A stretch of DNA of 64,000 nucleotides from positions 177,571 through 241,570 of the forward strand of contig JAFNMF010000001.1 in the NCBI GenBank assembly GCA_026537415.1. Direction: 5' to 3'. The notes beneath the pieces were generated by a model. That model saw only the letters and a program-made list of their open reading frames with translations. It was not told the DNA's origin and did no database searches. The stretch comes from Acetobacteraceae bacterium B3987. Its GTDB lineage: Bacteria > Pseudomonadota > Alphaproteobacteria > Acetobacterales > Acetobacteraceae. A program made the position numbers and the translations under genes. Shown piece after piece: positions 1 to 8,404 of the stretch (the stretch's first letter is position 1; the number at the start of each line of letters is the position of its first letter).

Positions 1-885
1 GCCAGCAAGAAACCTGATGCTGAGGCCGTTGCAAAGAAGAAACCGGGTTTCTTCCTGCCGGGTGCTTTCACGGATAAGGAGCATGTCCGTTATGCGGTCA
101 AGGGAACAGTCTCTGTTGGCCTCTCCATCGTCACTTACAAGATACTGAACTGGCAGGGTGTGCATACCTGCATCATCACCTGTTTCATTGTCTCGTTGCC
201 CACTATGGGAGCCGTGCTGGACAAGCAGAGGCTGCGTATTTTTGGTGCCTTGATAGGGTGCAGCATGGCTATGGGAATCATTACATGGGTTATGCCGCAC
301 CTGACGGACATTGCTCAGCTGCTTCTGGCTGTTGGTATCGTCATCTTCCTCGGTGCCTGGGTGAAGGCTGGGGATCAGCGTATTTCCTATATGGGATTAC
401 AGATCATTGTGGCGTTTTCGCTGTCTGATCTGGCCAAGTTCGTACCGGCAACGGACCTGACTGTCCCTCGTGATCGTATCATTGGTATTTTGATCGGTTT
501 GGCTATTTCTTACGTCGTGCATACGCTGTTCTGGCCTCGCAGTGCCATGACGGGTGCTTTACAGAAACTCAAGGCTGTGGATGCTCTGTTGGCGCAGGAT
601 GTGACGGGTTGGAACCACGATCAGCGTATGCTTCAGGCTGCGAAGGTGCAGGAGACGGCCAGCGGTGCCATGAGCCAGTTGCGGCAGGCCATGTTGGAAC
701 CAGCCTACATGCGTCCGACCAAGCACCGGATGAGGCAGTATCTGCTGTTCCTGCGGCGGGCTGTTATGAGTGCAGGTAGTCTTTTTGGTGATATTGCTGC
801 CACCCGGCAAAAACAGGCTCTTCGTCTGGGGCAGATTGTGAAGGGAGGGGAGGCCGCTTCCCTTAATAAAGGAGGAGGTCTCTGA
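1..885 (+). CDS. FUSC-family inner-membrane transporter, C-terminal part
   Basis: The frame is open from the first base, so the gene is cut by the window start; 294 residues are visible. About six hydrophobic stretches lie in the first two thirds (for example around residues 37-52, 54-72, 85-120 and 150-165), followed by a soluble helical tail. This matches the C-terminal half of FUSC/AaeB/YccS-type proteins, which form the inner-membrane part of efflux systems for aromatic acids and related compounds. The stop codon overlaps the start of the next gene in a TGATG junction, and that next gene is an outer-membrane channel. This supports a tripartite efflux operon with a periplasmic adaptor expected upstream, outside the window. 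The substrate cannot be read from the sequence. Confidence 0.85.
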   Translation, partial: ASKKPDAEAVAKKKPGFFLPGAFTDKEHVRYAVKGTVSVGLSIVTYKILNWQGVHTCIITCFIVSLPTMGAVLDKQRLRIFGALIGCSMAMGIITWVMPHLTDIAQLLLAVGIVIFLGAWVKAGDQRISYMGLQIIVAFSLSDLAKFVPATDLTVPRDRIIGILIGLAISYVVHTLFWPRSAMTGALQKLKAVDALLAQDVTGWNHDQRMLQAAKVQETASGAMSQLRQAMLEPAYMRPTKHRMRQYLLFLRRAVMSAGSLFGDIAATRQKQALRLGQIVKGGEAASLNKGGGL

Positions 886-2618
886 TGGGTGTTGTTGTGC
901 GGGAGCAGGGCATGGAGCAGAAAAAGGGACATAGGCAGGATGACCGGGCATTGTTTCATGGTAGCCGTTCTCTCGTGAAGGGGCGCAAAGTGGCTCTGGC
1001 CTGTGCGGTTCTTTTGGGAAGCAGTGCCCTGAGTGGCTGCCAGACAACAGCCATGAAGAATATGCCACCCGCTCCCAACCAGCCGTGGAATGCGCCAGTC
1101 GATGTGAATGGTCACATCATTGAAGGGCATGAGACAGCGGCACCGGGCCGGAAAGGCGGTCGTGTCCTGAAGATGCCGACAGGTTACCGTCTTTCGTCAG
1201 ACCGTGTTTTGCCGCAGCCTGCTGCGCTGGGAAAGGTGCAGGTGGATCATTCCTATGACCTGGCTGACCTGATCGATATGGCCCAGTCCATCAATCCCGC
1301 CACACGTCAGGCCTGGGATGCTGCACGGGAGAGTGCCGCAGAGACAGGGATTGCCCGTTCAGCCTATCTGCCGCATCTGACGGCAGCGGCTATGGGTGGT
1401 TACGGGATTCTGGAACCTCATAACCGTTTCCGGAGTAATAACGGACTGCGGGCCAATACGAATTCCCGCCTGCATGGCACGCTGGAACGCCAGCAAGTCG
1501 GGCTGGAATGGCTCCTGTTCGATTTCGGTAAACGCCGCGCCGTCATGGAGGAAGCCACCCAGAAGAGCATTGGGCAGAACATCCTCTTTACGGGTGAGCA
1601 TCAGAAGGTCATCCATAAGGTGGCTCTGGCCTATTATCGTTATTCTGCCGCTCTGAATAACGTGTCGCTTGTCCGTAAATCCCTTGAGAATGCCCATGCG
1701 ATTGCACGGGCGGCGGAAGCCAATCTGAAGAATGGGGAAGGTACGGTTGTTGATACCTCACAAGCCGAGCAGGCTGTGGCGGAGGCCGAGCTGGTACTGG
1801 CTCGGACAGAAGGGGATGTGGAAACATACCGGCTGGAGCTTCTGACGGCCGTTGGTGTGAATCCGTCCCAGCCTCTGCATATTCAGGTTGATACCGGTCG
1901 GAACATTCAGGTTGATGATATCCGCCTGAGTGATGAGATGGTGCATGAGGCCGTTGCCCGTCGGCCAGACGTGCTGGCTGCTTATACGAGCCTACGTGCC
2001 GCTCAGAGTGCCGTGGAAGGGGCACGGGCCAGCTACAGGCCGCAGATCTTTATGAATGGCAATATCGGTTACAATTTCGATGACCTTCATTTTCGTAATC
2101 TGCCGCTGGTTAACATCAATTCGATCAATGATCGGGTGCATACTTTTGGCAGCCTGATTACGGCGGGAATTTCCGTGCCCATCTATGATGGTGGCTTGCG
2201 CCGCAACCGTCTCCGTCAGGCGCATGAGCGGGAAGATAGTGCCCGTGCGGCTCTTCAGGATACGCAGAATAATGCCGTCCGTACGATTGTGAGCGCAGAG
2301 GCCATGCTTCATACGGGCATTACGGCCTATCAGGCGGCCTTGAGCCTCCAGAAGGCCAGTCAGACTGGCTTTGATGCAGCCCTAACGGCGTTCCGGTCGG
2401 GTGATGGGACGATGACCCGTATGCTAGAGCTTCAGAACACTCTGCTTAATGCCCGCTTGTCTGTGTCGGACAGCTATTACGGGATGCTGAGTGCTGCGGC
2501 CTCTCTGGCCTATGCAGCCGGTACGCTGGGCAGTAGCAGCGTTCTGTCTGATATTGAAGGGTCACTGGAGGAAACGGCACCGGTTGTTCCCGTCTCCAAC
2601 GGTCAGGCCCCCGGCTGA
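885..2618 (+). CDS. Outer-membrane efflux lipoprotein, NodT/TolC family
   Basis: 577 residues. The start codon follows GGAGGAGGT at 871-879 and overlaps the upstream stop. An alternative ATG lies at residue 10. The N-terminus has a basic region, a hydrophobic segment and a lipobox LSGC with the acylated cysteine at about residue 52, so the mature protein should be a lipoprotein of the outer membrane. Two outer-membrane efflux (OEP) repeats follow, rich in alanine, glutamine and long helices with short beta segments, as in RND-type NodT channels. It should form the exit duct for the FUSC transporter encoded just before it. A hairpin terminator sits exactly at the stop codon. Confidence 0.9.
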   Translation: MGVVVREQGMEQKKGHRQDDRALFHGSRSLVKGRKVALACAVLLGSSALSGCQTTAMKNMPPAPNQPWNAPVDVNGHIIEGHETAAPGRKGGRVLKMPTGYRLSSDRVLPQPAALGKVQVDHSYDLADLIDMAQSINPATRQAWDAARESAAETGIARSAYLPHLTAAAMGGYGILEPHNRFRSNNGLRANTNSRLHGTLERQQVGLEWLLFDFGKRRAVMEEATQKSIGQNILFTGEHQKVIHKVALAYYRYSAALNNVSLVRKSLENAHAIARAAEANLKNGEGTVVDTSQAEQAVAEAELVLARTEGDVETYRLELLTAVGVNPSQPLHIQVDTGRNIQVDDIRLSDEMVHEAVARRPDVLAAYTSLRAAQSAVEGARASYRPQIFMNGNIGYNFDDLHFRNLPLVNINSINDRVHTFGSLITAGISVPIYDGGLRRNRLRQAHEREDSARAALQDTQNNAVRTIVSAEAMLHTGITAYQAALSLQKASQTGFDAALTAFRSGDGTMTRMLELQNTLLNARLSVSDSYYGMLSAAASLAYAAGTLGSSSVLSDIEGSLEETAPVVPVSNGQAPG

Positions 2619-2630
2619 GGGGGCCTCTCT
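2606..2630 (+). terminator. Terminator hairpin at the end of the efflux operon
   Basis: GGCCCCC at 2606-2612 pairs perfectly with GGGGGCC at 2619-2625. The six-base loop contains the TGA stop codon of the efflux channel gene. TCTCT follows, a weak U tract. The next gene runs in the opposite direction and ends at 2638, so the hairpin may serve both. Confidence 0.65.
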
Positions 2631-2637
2631 GGCGGGG

Positions 2638-3840
2638 TCATGCTTTGTGATGGCGGGCAACGTATAGTGTGATGAAATAGATCACCAGTCCACCAGCTGA
2701 GAGCATGGCACCGCCCCAGCCGACTGAGCCAATGCCCAGCCCGTGTTCCACGAGCAGAGCCCCCAGAGACGCTCCGAGAGCATTGGCGATGTTGAAGGCT
2801 GAATGATTCAATGACGCAGCCAGTGTCTGGGCATCTCCAGCAACCTCCATAAGGCGGGATTGCATGGCCGGGCTGAGGATGACCGTGGCAGCGGGCAGGA
2901 AGAAGCAGATAATCAGCATGGCAGTGCTGGAAGGTAGGAACAGCCAGAAAGCAAGCATAAAGATGATGCTGGCGATAAGGCTGAAGATGGTGGTGCGGTC
3001 GAGGTTACGGTCGATCATGGCCCCACCAAAGGCGTTGCCTGCCACCATCCCGCACCCCCAGATGACCTGATAGAATGTAATCATCCAGTGGTTAAGATGC
3101 GTGACCTGCCCCAATGCGGAGGTTAAAAAGGTATAGACGGCAAACATGCCGCCAAAGCCGATGGCACCGGTCAGCAGGGTCAGTAGAACATGGGGATTTT
3201 TGAAGGCCGTCAGTTCTGAAAGAGCATTGATATTGGCCTGAGGCCGGTCCGCTGGGATGAGGAAGGCCACACCCGCCACACAGAGCAGCCCTAGTACGGA
3301 GAGCGCACCATAGATGGCTTCCCATGAGATATATTGAGATAGGAACGTGCTGAGTGGTGCGCCGATCACGGTGGAGAACATGATACCTGAAAGCACCATG
3401 CTGATAGCCCGTCCACGCCGTGCCCGTTCTACCATGGAGGCCCCTGTCAGGGCGGCGATGCCGAAAAAGGCACCATGAGGTAGCCCCGTGATGAAGCGCA
3501 TGACTTCAATGGGGAGCAGTGATGAGAACAGGATGGTGCCGATATTGCCAATGCAGAAGAGGGAAAGCAGAAGCAGCAATATGGTCCGGCGGGACAGCCG
3601 TGCCCCGGCGATGGCCATGACGGGAGCGCCAACCACAACCCCCAGCGCATAGGCGGAGATGACAGCACTGGCCTGCCCGACAGAAATGTTTAGGGCGTGG
3701 GAGAAAGCGGGCAGAATGCCCATCATGCCGAACTCACCGGTGCCGATGGTGAATGTCCCCAGCATGAGGGCTGCAATGGCAGGGGCAACACCATGAGGTG
3801 GGCGCAGGCGTGGGCCTGTAACCGTTTCGGTTGGCTCCAT
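2638..3840 (-). CDS. MFS transporter of the DHA1 (AraJ/PbuE-like) type
   Basis: 400 residues from the chosen start. Twelve hydrophobic segments are visible, in two sets of six separated by a polar loop. The first helix carries the TGEF motif (about residues 33-36) typical of DHA1 sugar, drug and purine exporters, and a basic loop ARLSRR follows the second helix. It is a proton-driven exporter of the inner membrane with unknown substrate. The frame is open up to 3969, but the first 43 residues of that longer form are polar and proline rich and unlike the family. The ATG at 3840 is preceded by GGAG about 15 bases upstream, so I prefer it. The gene is convergent with the efflux operon. Confidence 0.85.
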   Translation of the reverse strand: MEPTETVTGPRLRPPHGVAPAIAALMLGTFTIGTGEFGMMGILPAFSHALNISVGQASAVISAYALGVVVGAPVMAIAGARLSRRTILLLLLSLFCIGNIGTILFSSLLPIEVMRFITGLPHGAFFGIAALTGASMVERARRGRAISMVLSGIMFSTVIGAPLSTFLSQYISWEAIYGALSVLGLLCVAGVAFLIPADRPQANINALSELTAFKNPHVLLTLLTGAIGFGGMFAVYTFLTSALGQVTHLNHWMITFYQVIWGCGMVAGNAFGGAMIDRNLDRTTIFSLIASIIFMLAFWLFLPSSTAMLIICFFLPAATVILSPAMQSRLMEVAGDAQTLAASLNHSAFNIANALGASLGALLVEHGLGIGSVGWGGAMLSAGGLVIYFITLYVARHHKA

Positions 3841-4171
3841 AAGGGGGAGTTCTCCAGTCTGATTAGGGAGTCTGGGGTATAGGGGATATGATCTGGTTCT
3901 TTCAATCTGCATCTGGGGTAAAAATGGCGTCATACCGGGAGAGGGCAGTGGCAGTTCTTGACAGTCCATAGAGCCTCGTGTAACGGCATGGGCATTGCCG
4001 GGAATGTCGGATGGTCTGGCCGGGGTGGTGCGTGCTGTGGCGCAGCGTTCTATAAGGCTCGCAGGCTGTTCCGTTCTCTCTGTTCCGCTTCATGTGGAGG
4101 GGGGAGCCTACCGGTGCAACAAAGGGCCGCTGCACAGCTTCGCCGGTCTGAGAGAAATACGGGTTTAACCG
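3841..4171. other. Gap between divergent MFS and rpsD genes
   Basis: 331 bases. The left part could encode an N-terminal extension of the MFS protein up to 3969, which I doubt. The right part is the long leader of rpsD with the promoter candidate at 3958-3986. A 76-codon open frame on the plus strand (3958-4188) overlaps rpsD and has no family character. No RNA gene was recognised. Confidence 0.5.
3958..3986 (+). promoter_or_regulatory. Candidate sigma70 promoter of rpsD
   Basis: A perfect TTGACA at 3958-3963 is followed after 17 bases by TAACGG at 3981-3986. The -35 box is ideal, the -10 box weak. Transcription from here would give a leader of about 180 bases before rpsD, long enough for the translational control by S4 known from other bacteria, but no specific S4 target fold was identified. 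Confidence 0.45.
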
Positions 4172-4789
4172 ATGTCAAAACGTCTTGAGAGCAAGTACAA
4201 GATTAACCGCCGCCTCGGCGTCAACCTGTGGGGCCGTGCCAAGTCCCCGGTGAACCGTCGTGAGTATGGCCCGGGTCAGCATGGCCAGCGTCGCCGCCAG
4301 AAGCCGTCTGACTACTCTGTCCAGCTGATGGCTAAGCAGAAGCTGAAGGGTTACTACGGTAACATCAGCGAGAAGCAGTTCCGTCGCTATTATGATGAGG
4401 CCGTGCGTCGCAAGGGTGATACCTCCGAGAACCTGATTGGTCTGCTGGAGCGTCGTCTGGATGCCGTCATTTACCGTCTGAAATTCGCCATGACACCGTT
4501 TGCTGCTCGTCAGTTCGTCAGCCACGGTCATGTGCTGGTTAACGGCAAGCGCGTCAACATCCCGTCCTATCTGGTGAAGGAAGGCGATGTGATTGAGGTG
4601 CGTGAGAAGTCCAAGCAGCTCGCCATCGTTCTGGATGCCGTTCAGAGTGCTGAGCGTGATGTGCCGGAATATATCGAAGTGGATCATCGCCAGATGAAGG
4701 GCACCTTCATTCGTGTTCCGCAGCTTTCCGATGTGCCTTACCCGGTGCAGATGGAACCGAATCTGGTGGTCGAGTTCTACTCCCGCTAA
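4172..4789 (+). CDS. rpsD: 30S ribosomal protein S4
   Basis: 205 residues, full length. The N-terminal ribosomal S4 domain (1-94) is followed by an S4 RNA-binding domain (about 95-160, including the [12 protein letters not shown] stretch) and the conserved end LVVEFYSR. S4 binds 16S rRNA and starts assembly of the small subunit body. The N-terminal zinc cysteines found in some bacteria are absent, as is usual in Alphaproteobacteria. It stands alone rather than within the alpha operon with rpoA, which is common in this class. A terminator follows at 4816. Confidence 0.98.
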   Translation: MSKRLESKYKINRRLGVNLWGRAKSPVNRREYGPGQHGQRRRQKPSDYSVQLMAKQKLKGYYGNISEKQFRRYYDEAVRRKGDTSENLIGLLERRLDAVIYRLKFAMTPFAARQFVSHGHVLVNGKRVNIPSYLVKEGDVIEVREKSKQLAIVLDAVQSAERDVPEYIEVDHRQMKGTFIRVPQLSDVPYPVQMEPNLVVEFYSR

Positions 4790-4815
4790 GATACGGTCAT
4801 TGGCTGTATATGGAG

Positions 4816-4854
4816 ACGCCGGGCGGTTTTACCGTCCGGCGTTTGCCGTTTTTT
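4816..4854 (+). terminator. Rho-independent terminator of rpsD
   Basis: An 11-bp stem with one G-U pair (ACGCCGGGCGG at 4816-4826 with CCGTCCGGCGT at 4832-4842) has the loop TTTTA and is followed by TTGCCG and a run of six T. It separates rpsD from prfC. Confidence 0.85.
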
Positions 4855-4879
4855 ACGCTCTCTTTTCAGGAAAGCTGAT

Positions 4880-6421
4880 ATGTCCGACCCTACCATTGCT
4901 GCGGAAATTCCCCGGCGGCGCACCTTTGCCATTATTTCCCACCCTGACGCCGGTAAGACCACACTGACAGAACGTATTCTGCGGGCTGGTGGGGCGATTC
5001 AGATGGCCGGGAATGTCCGTGCCAAAGGGGAACGGCGGCGTACCCGGTCGGACTGGATGAGCATCGAGAAGGACCGTGGCATTTCGGTCGTCACCTCGGT
5101 GATGACTTTCAATTATGGCGGTTGTGTTTTCAATCTGTTGGATACACCGGGCCATGAGGACTTCTCTGAAGATACCTACCGGACTCTGACAGCTGTGGAT
5201 TGTGCGGTGATGGTGATTGATGCCGCCAAGGGTATCGAAGCCCGGACACGCAAGCTTTTTGAAATCTGCCGTCTACGGGATATTCCCATCGTCACCTTCA
5301 TCAACAAGATGGACCGTGAGGCGCAGGACTGCTTTGCTCTGCTGGATGAGATTTCCAATGCTCTGGCTCTGGATGTTTCCCCAGCGACATGGCCAGTTGG
5401 CCGGGCAGCAAAATTCGCCGGTATCTACGACCTGCGCACAAAGTCCCTGCATCTCAAGGAAGAGTTGGCAGAGGATGATGAGCGTCTGGCTCTGATGCGG
5501 GAAGAGGTGGAGCTGGCCGAAATGGCTCTTCCACCTTTCGAGAAAGAATTCTTTGATGAAGGGCACTTAACTCCCGTCTTCTTCGGCTCTGCCATGAAGG
5601 AGATTGGCGTGACGGACCTGCTGGATGCTCTGGCAGCCTATGGGCCGCCGCCTCGTGCCCAACCGTCTGAGACACGGGATGTGCAGGCAACGGAAGAGGC
5701 TGTTACGGCCCTGATTTTCAAGATTCAGGCGAATATGGACCCTAACCACCGGGACCGTATGGCCTTTGCCCGTGTCTGTTCCGGTAAGCTGACCCGTGGA
5801 ATGCGTCTGAAGCATGTACGCACGGGCAAACAGTTTGCCCTTCATACGCCGCAGTTCTTCTTTGCACAGGATCGTCAGCTTGTGGAAGAAGCCTTTGCCG
5901 GGGATGTGGTGGGGATTCCCAATCATGGCACCTTACGCATCGGTGATACGCTGACAGATGGTGAAGACTTGCGCTTTACGGGGGTGCCTCACTTTGCCCC
6001 AGAAATTCTGCGCCGTGTGCGGCTTGATGATGCCATGAAAGCCAAGAAGCTGCGTCAGGCTCTTGTTGAACTGGCAGAGGAAGGCGTCGTACAGCTTTTC
6101 CGCCCACAGGATGGGGCACCGCCGATTGTGGGGGTGGTGGGAACGCTCCAGTTGGACGTGCTGCAATCCCGTCTTCAGGCGGAATATAATGTGCCGGTTG
6201 GCTTCGAGAGTACGCCTTTTACACTGGCCCGGTGGGTAACAGGCGATAAGGCGGCTCTGGAGCAGTTTGAGGCTCTCAATCGGAGTTCCATGGCGGATGA
6301 TCTGGATGGAGACCCGGTCTTCCTCGCAGGGTCAGGCTTCATGATGAACCGGGCTGTTGAGATGAATGAAGCCCTGAGTTTTCATGACATCAAGCAAATC
6401 GGTATGGCAGGGAAGGCCTGA
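4880..6421 (+). CDS. prfC: Peptide chain release factor 3
   Basis: 513 residues. The GTPase domain has G1 SHPDAGKT at 20-27, the RGISV switch around 65, G3 DTPGHEDF at about 88 and G4 NKMD at about 142. The RF3-specific middle and C-terminal domains follow. RF3 uses GTP to remove RF1/RF2 from the ribosome after peptide release. The ATG at 4880 is preceded by AGGAAA. The gene has its own strong terminator. Confidence 0.97.
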   Translation: MSDPTIAAEIPRRRTFAIISHPDAGKTTLTERILRAGGAIQMAGNVRAKGERRRTRSDWMSIEKDRGISVVTSVMTFNYGGCVFNLLDTPGHEDFSEDTYRTLTAVDCAVMVIDAAKGIEARTRKLFEICRLRDIPIVTFINKMDREAQDCFALLDEISNALALDVSPATWPVGRAAKFAGIYDLRTKSLHLKEELAEDDERLALMREEVELAEMALPPFEKEFFDEGHLTPVFFGSAMKEIGVTDLLDALAAYGPPPRAQPSETRDVQATEEAVTALIFKIQANMDPNHRDRMAFARVCSGKLTRGMRLKHVRTGKQFALHTPQFFFAQDRQLVEEAFAGDVVGIPNHGTLRIGDTLTDGEDLRFTGVPHFAPEILRRVRLDDAMKAKKLRQALVELAEEGVVQLFRPQDGAPPIVGVVGTLQLDVLQSRLQAEYNVPVGFESTPFTLARWVTGDKAALEQFEALNRSSMADDLDGDPVFLAGSGFMMNRAVEMNEALSFHDIKQIGMAGKA

Positions 6422-6444
6422 TTTCTTCTGGCCTTTTCGGAATG

Positions 6445-6479
6445 AAAAAGCCCCGCAGCCATTGGCTCGGGGCTTTTTT
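6445..6479 (+). terminator. Terminator after prfC, probably bidirectional
   Basis: GCCCCG pairs with CGGGGC, with an inner AGCC/GGCT stem. AAAAA precedes and TTTTTT follows. The A tract on the left means that it also reads as a terminator on the minus strand, for the EEP-family gene that ends at 6484. Confidence 0.85.
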
Positions 6480-6483
6480 CATC

Positions 6484-7419
6484 TCATGGGAGCTGCATTT
6501 GGATGGATACAGGGCAGTGGTCCGAAAGAGTTAGTTCCTTGGGAGCATTGCGGAGTAGCATGACACGCAGGCTTCCCGGCACGAACCAGCCACGTGCCTG
6601 ATTGCCGAGCAGGATATGGTCTATGAAGAGGTCTCCACTACGGCGGCACGGGCTGGTGAAGCCAGCGGTCGTCAGGGTGAGGTCTGCATCACTCTGGAGA
6701 AGCCTCATGACAGGGTCAGACGGTGTCAGGCGTCTGTTGAAATCACCGAGTATGGCAAAGGGTGTGCCATCATCCAGTCGGTCCATCATCCAATTTTCAA
6801 TGACATGGAACTGCTGATAGAGCAGGGAGCAGGCTCGTTTCTTTGCTTCAAGAGGTTGTGCCCAACACCCGGTTTTCAGATGGACGATCAATAGCCTCAA
6901 GCTGGCTGTTCCCTTATGCAGGGTAACATCCATACCACCCCGGAGAGCATGATGATGCCCTTTCTGAGGAATGTTGAGTGCCGTTACTTCCGGATTGATG
7001 GTGACTGTCAGTCCGGCACTGCGCCGGACGGCCAGCCCGACCTTTTGGACGATTGGGTCAGGCGTGATGTAGAGGTCATATTCATCTTGCGGGAAGACAA
7101 GCCGAGCGGCTTCTAGACTGTCCACTTCTTCAAAAGCGAGGACGTCGCTATGGAGACGCTGTGCATAATGGCGCAGCGCAGCAAAGTCGGCGGTGGTGCG
7201 TGTGGGGGCATTGGGTGGCAGAGCGTGGTCATAGGCGGGGCGGAGAGTGAGCCAGTCCATGTTCCAGCTGCTCAGCTTTATACTCTCTGATGCCTGAGCT
7301 GGGGAAAGAAGCAGAATCCCGCCCAAAAGCAGGCACAAGGTAAAGGCACAACATAAAAAACCGCCTGCCCCGTGGGACAGACGGTTCTTCCATGTTGGGG
7401 AAGGTACCCGTTTAGCCAT
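6484..7419 (-). CDS. Exported endonuclease/exonuclease/phosphatase (EEP) family protein
   Basis: 311 residues from ATG 7419. A signal peptide with a long hydrophobic core (about 19-40) ends near AQAS, so the enzyme should be periplasmic. Family motifs are visible: SSWNMDW (about 50-56), FEEVD (about 97-101), LGDFN in the C-terminal half and the terminal SDHCPV. These supply the metal-binding Asp, Asn, Glu and His residues of DNase I-like enzymes; the natural substrate (nucleic acid, phosphoester or lipid) is not determined. Its start overlaps the end of the carbonic anhydrase gene by 8 bases, so the two are translationally coupled. The frame extends to 7512 inside that gene, but such a start would lack a signal peptide near the N-terminus. 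Confidence 0.85.
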   Translation of the reverse strand: MAKRVPSPTWKNRLSHGAGGFLCCAFTLCLLLGGILLLSPAQASESIKLSSWNMDWLTLRPAYDHALPPNAPTRTTADFAALRHYAQRLHSDVLAFEEVDSLEAARLVFPQDEYDLYITPDPIVQKVGLAVRRSAGLTVTINPEVTALNIPQKGHHHALRGGMDVTLHKGTASLRLLIVHLKTGCWAQPLEAKKRACSLLYQQFHVIENWMMDRLDDGTPFAILGDFNRRLTPSDPVMRLLQSDADLTLTTAGFTSPCRRSGDLFIDHILLGNQARGWFVPGSLRVMLLRNAPKELTLSDHCPVSIQMQLP

Positions 7420-8104
7420 TGTCGGTAGGGCTGGGCTTTTTAAGAAGTGCGATGGCTTCCTCAACGGAATATTCCTTCTTATTCTCATCATTGAGAATAT
7501 ACATCCGACCATTCTGGATGTCGTAGTACCAGCCTTGTACGTTTAGCTCATTGCGGGAGAGAGCCTTGGCAACAATCGGGTGCGTCTTCAAATGGGTGAG
7601 CTGCAAGCGGACATTGGCTTCTGCCAGATCACGGACATCTTTCGGTCCGACATCTTCAGCACGCAAATCGCTAATGGTTGCAGCGGCGGCTTCGGCATTA
7701 TGCAGCCAGCGGCGGACGGTCGGCATATCGGCCAGTTTGTCCGGGTTTGTGGTCAGATTGATGAGGGCGGACATGGCCCCACAGTTGGAATGACCGCAGA
7801 TGATGATGTTTTTTACACCAAGGCCACCAACGGCATACTCAATGGCGGAGGCGACAGCCCCAACCATGTTGCCATAAGCGGGCACGATATTACCGACATT
7901 GCGGATAAGGAACAGCTCACCCGGCTCTGTCTGCGTAATCAGGCTGGGGCTAATGCGGCTATCGGCGCAGGTGATGAACAGTGTTGGCGGGGTCTGATCG
8001 TAAGCCAGACTCTGGAACAGGTCCTTTTTCTGCGGGTACACCTCTCGTTCAAAGGTGTGGACGCCGTCAAGGAGCTCCAGAAGAGTGTTACGGTGGAAGA
8101 CCAT
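7412..8104 (-). CDS. Beta-class carbonic anhydrase
   Basis: 230 residues. Zinc ligands and catalytic dyad are visible: CADSR (C46, D48, R50) and GHSNC (H105, C108). The enzyme interconverts CO2 and bicarbonate in the cytoplasm, supplying bicarbonate to carboxylases such as acetyl-CoA carboxylase. The length and the WYYDIQNGRMY tail are typical of the Can/CynT type. It is the first gene of a two-gene minus-strand unit with the EEP-family protein. Confidence 0.96.
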   Translation of the reverse strand: MVFHRNTLLELLDGVHTFEREVYPQKKDLFQSLAYDQTPPTLFITCADSRISPSLITQTEPGELFLIRNVGNIVPAYGNMVGAVASAIEYAVGGLGVKNIIICGHSNCGAMSALINLTTNPDKLADMPTVRRWLHNAEAAAATISDLRAEDVGPKDVRDLAEANVRLQLTHLKTHPIVAKALSRNELNVQGWYYDIQNGRMYILNDENKKEYSVEEAIALLKKPSPTDNG

Positions 8105-8404
8105 AGCGTTATGTTTCCTGACTAAAGACGCATCGCATCATGCGGGGCAATGGCCCCATGAGAGACTATTACGGGCGAGACGGAAAGGTCTGTCCGTGGA
8201 TCAGACACTAAAAATTTTTTTAATAAGCGTCCAGTGTGTAGCCCCTTCTGATTTATGAAATGTCTTTCATGCGAGCAGAGCGTTGGTCAAATCTGAATGC
8301 CTTCTGGGGGAGGGGTGAAGTGTGGGCAGAAAAAAGCGTCAGCTCCGAGGGAAAGGGGCTGACGCTTCTTCTAAAGTGACCTGTTAAGTGGCTTAGGTCG
8401 AAAC
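8105..8404. other. Intergenic region upstream of carbonic anhydrase and behind alaS
   Basis: 300 bases without a convincing gene. The left part should hold the minus-strand promoter of the carbonic anhydrase, including an A/T-rich block near 8211-8224. A small perfect dyad, ATGAAA-TGTC-TTTCAT, lies at 8255-8270. The right part holds the alaS terminator. Confidence 0.5.
8329..8370 (-). terminator. Terminator of alaS
   Basis: AAGCGTCAGC at 8334-8343 pairs with GCTGACGCTT at 8358-8367. On the minus strand the stem runs directly into a T run (the A run at 8329-8335 on the plus strand). It lies about 40 bases behind the alaS stop. Confidence 0.85.

Noticed and set aside
3958-4188. 76-codon plus-strand open frame between the MFS gene and rpsD
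   Set aside because: It overlaps the rpsD start, spans the promoter and leader, and has cysteine- and glycine-rich content without family character.
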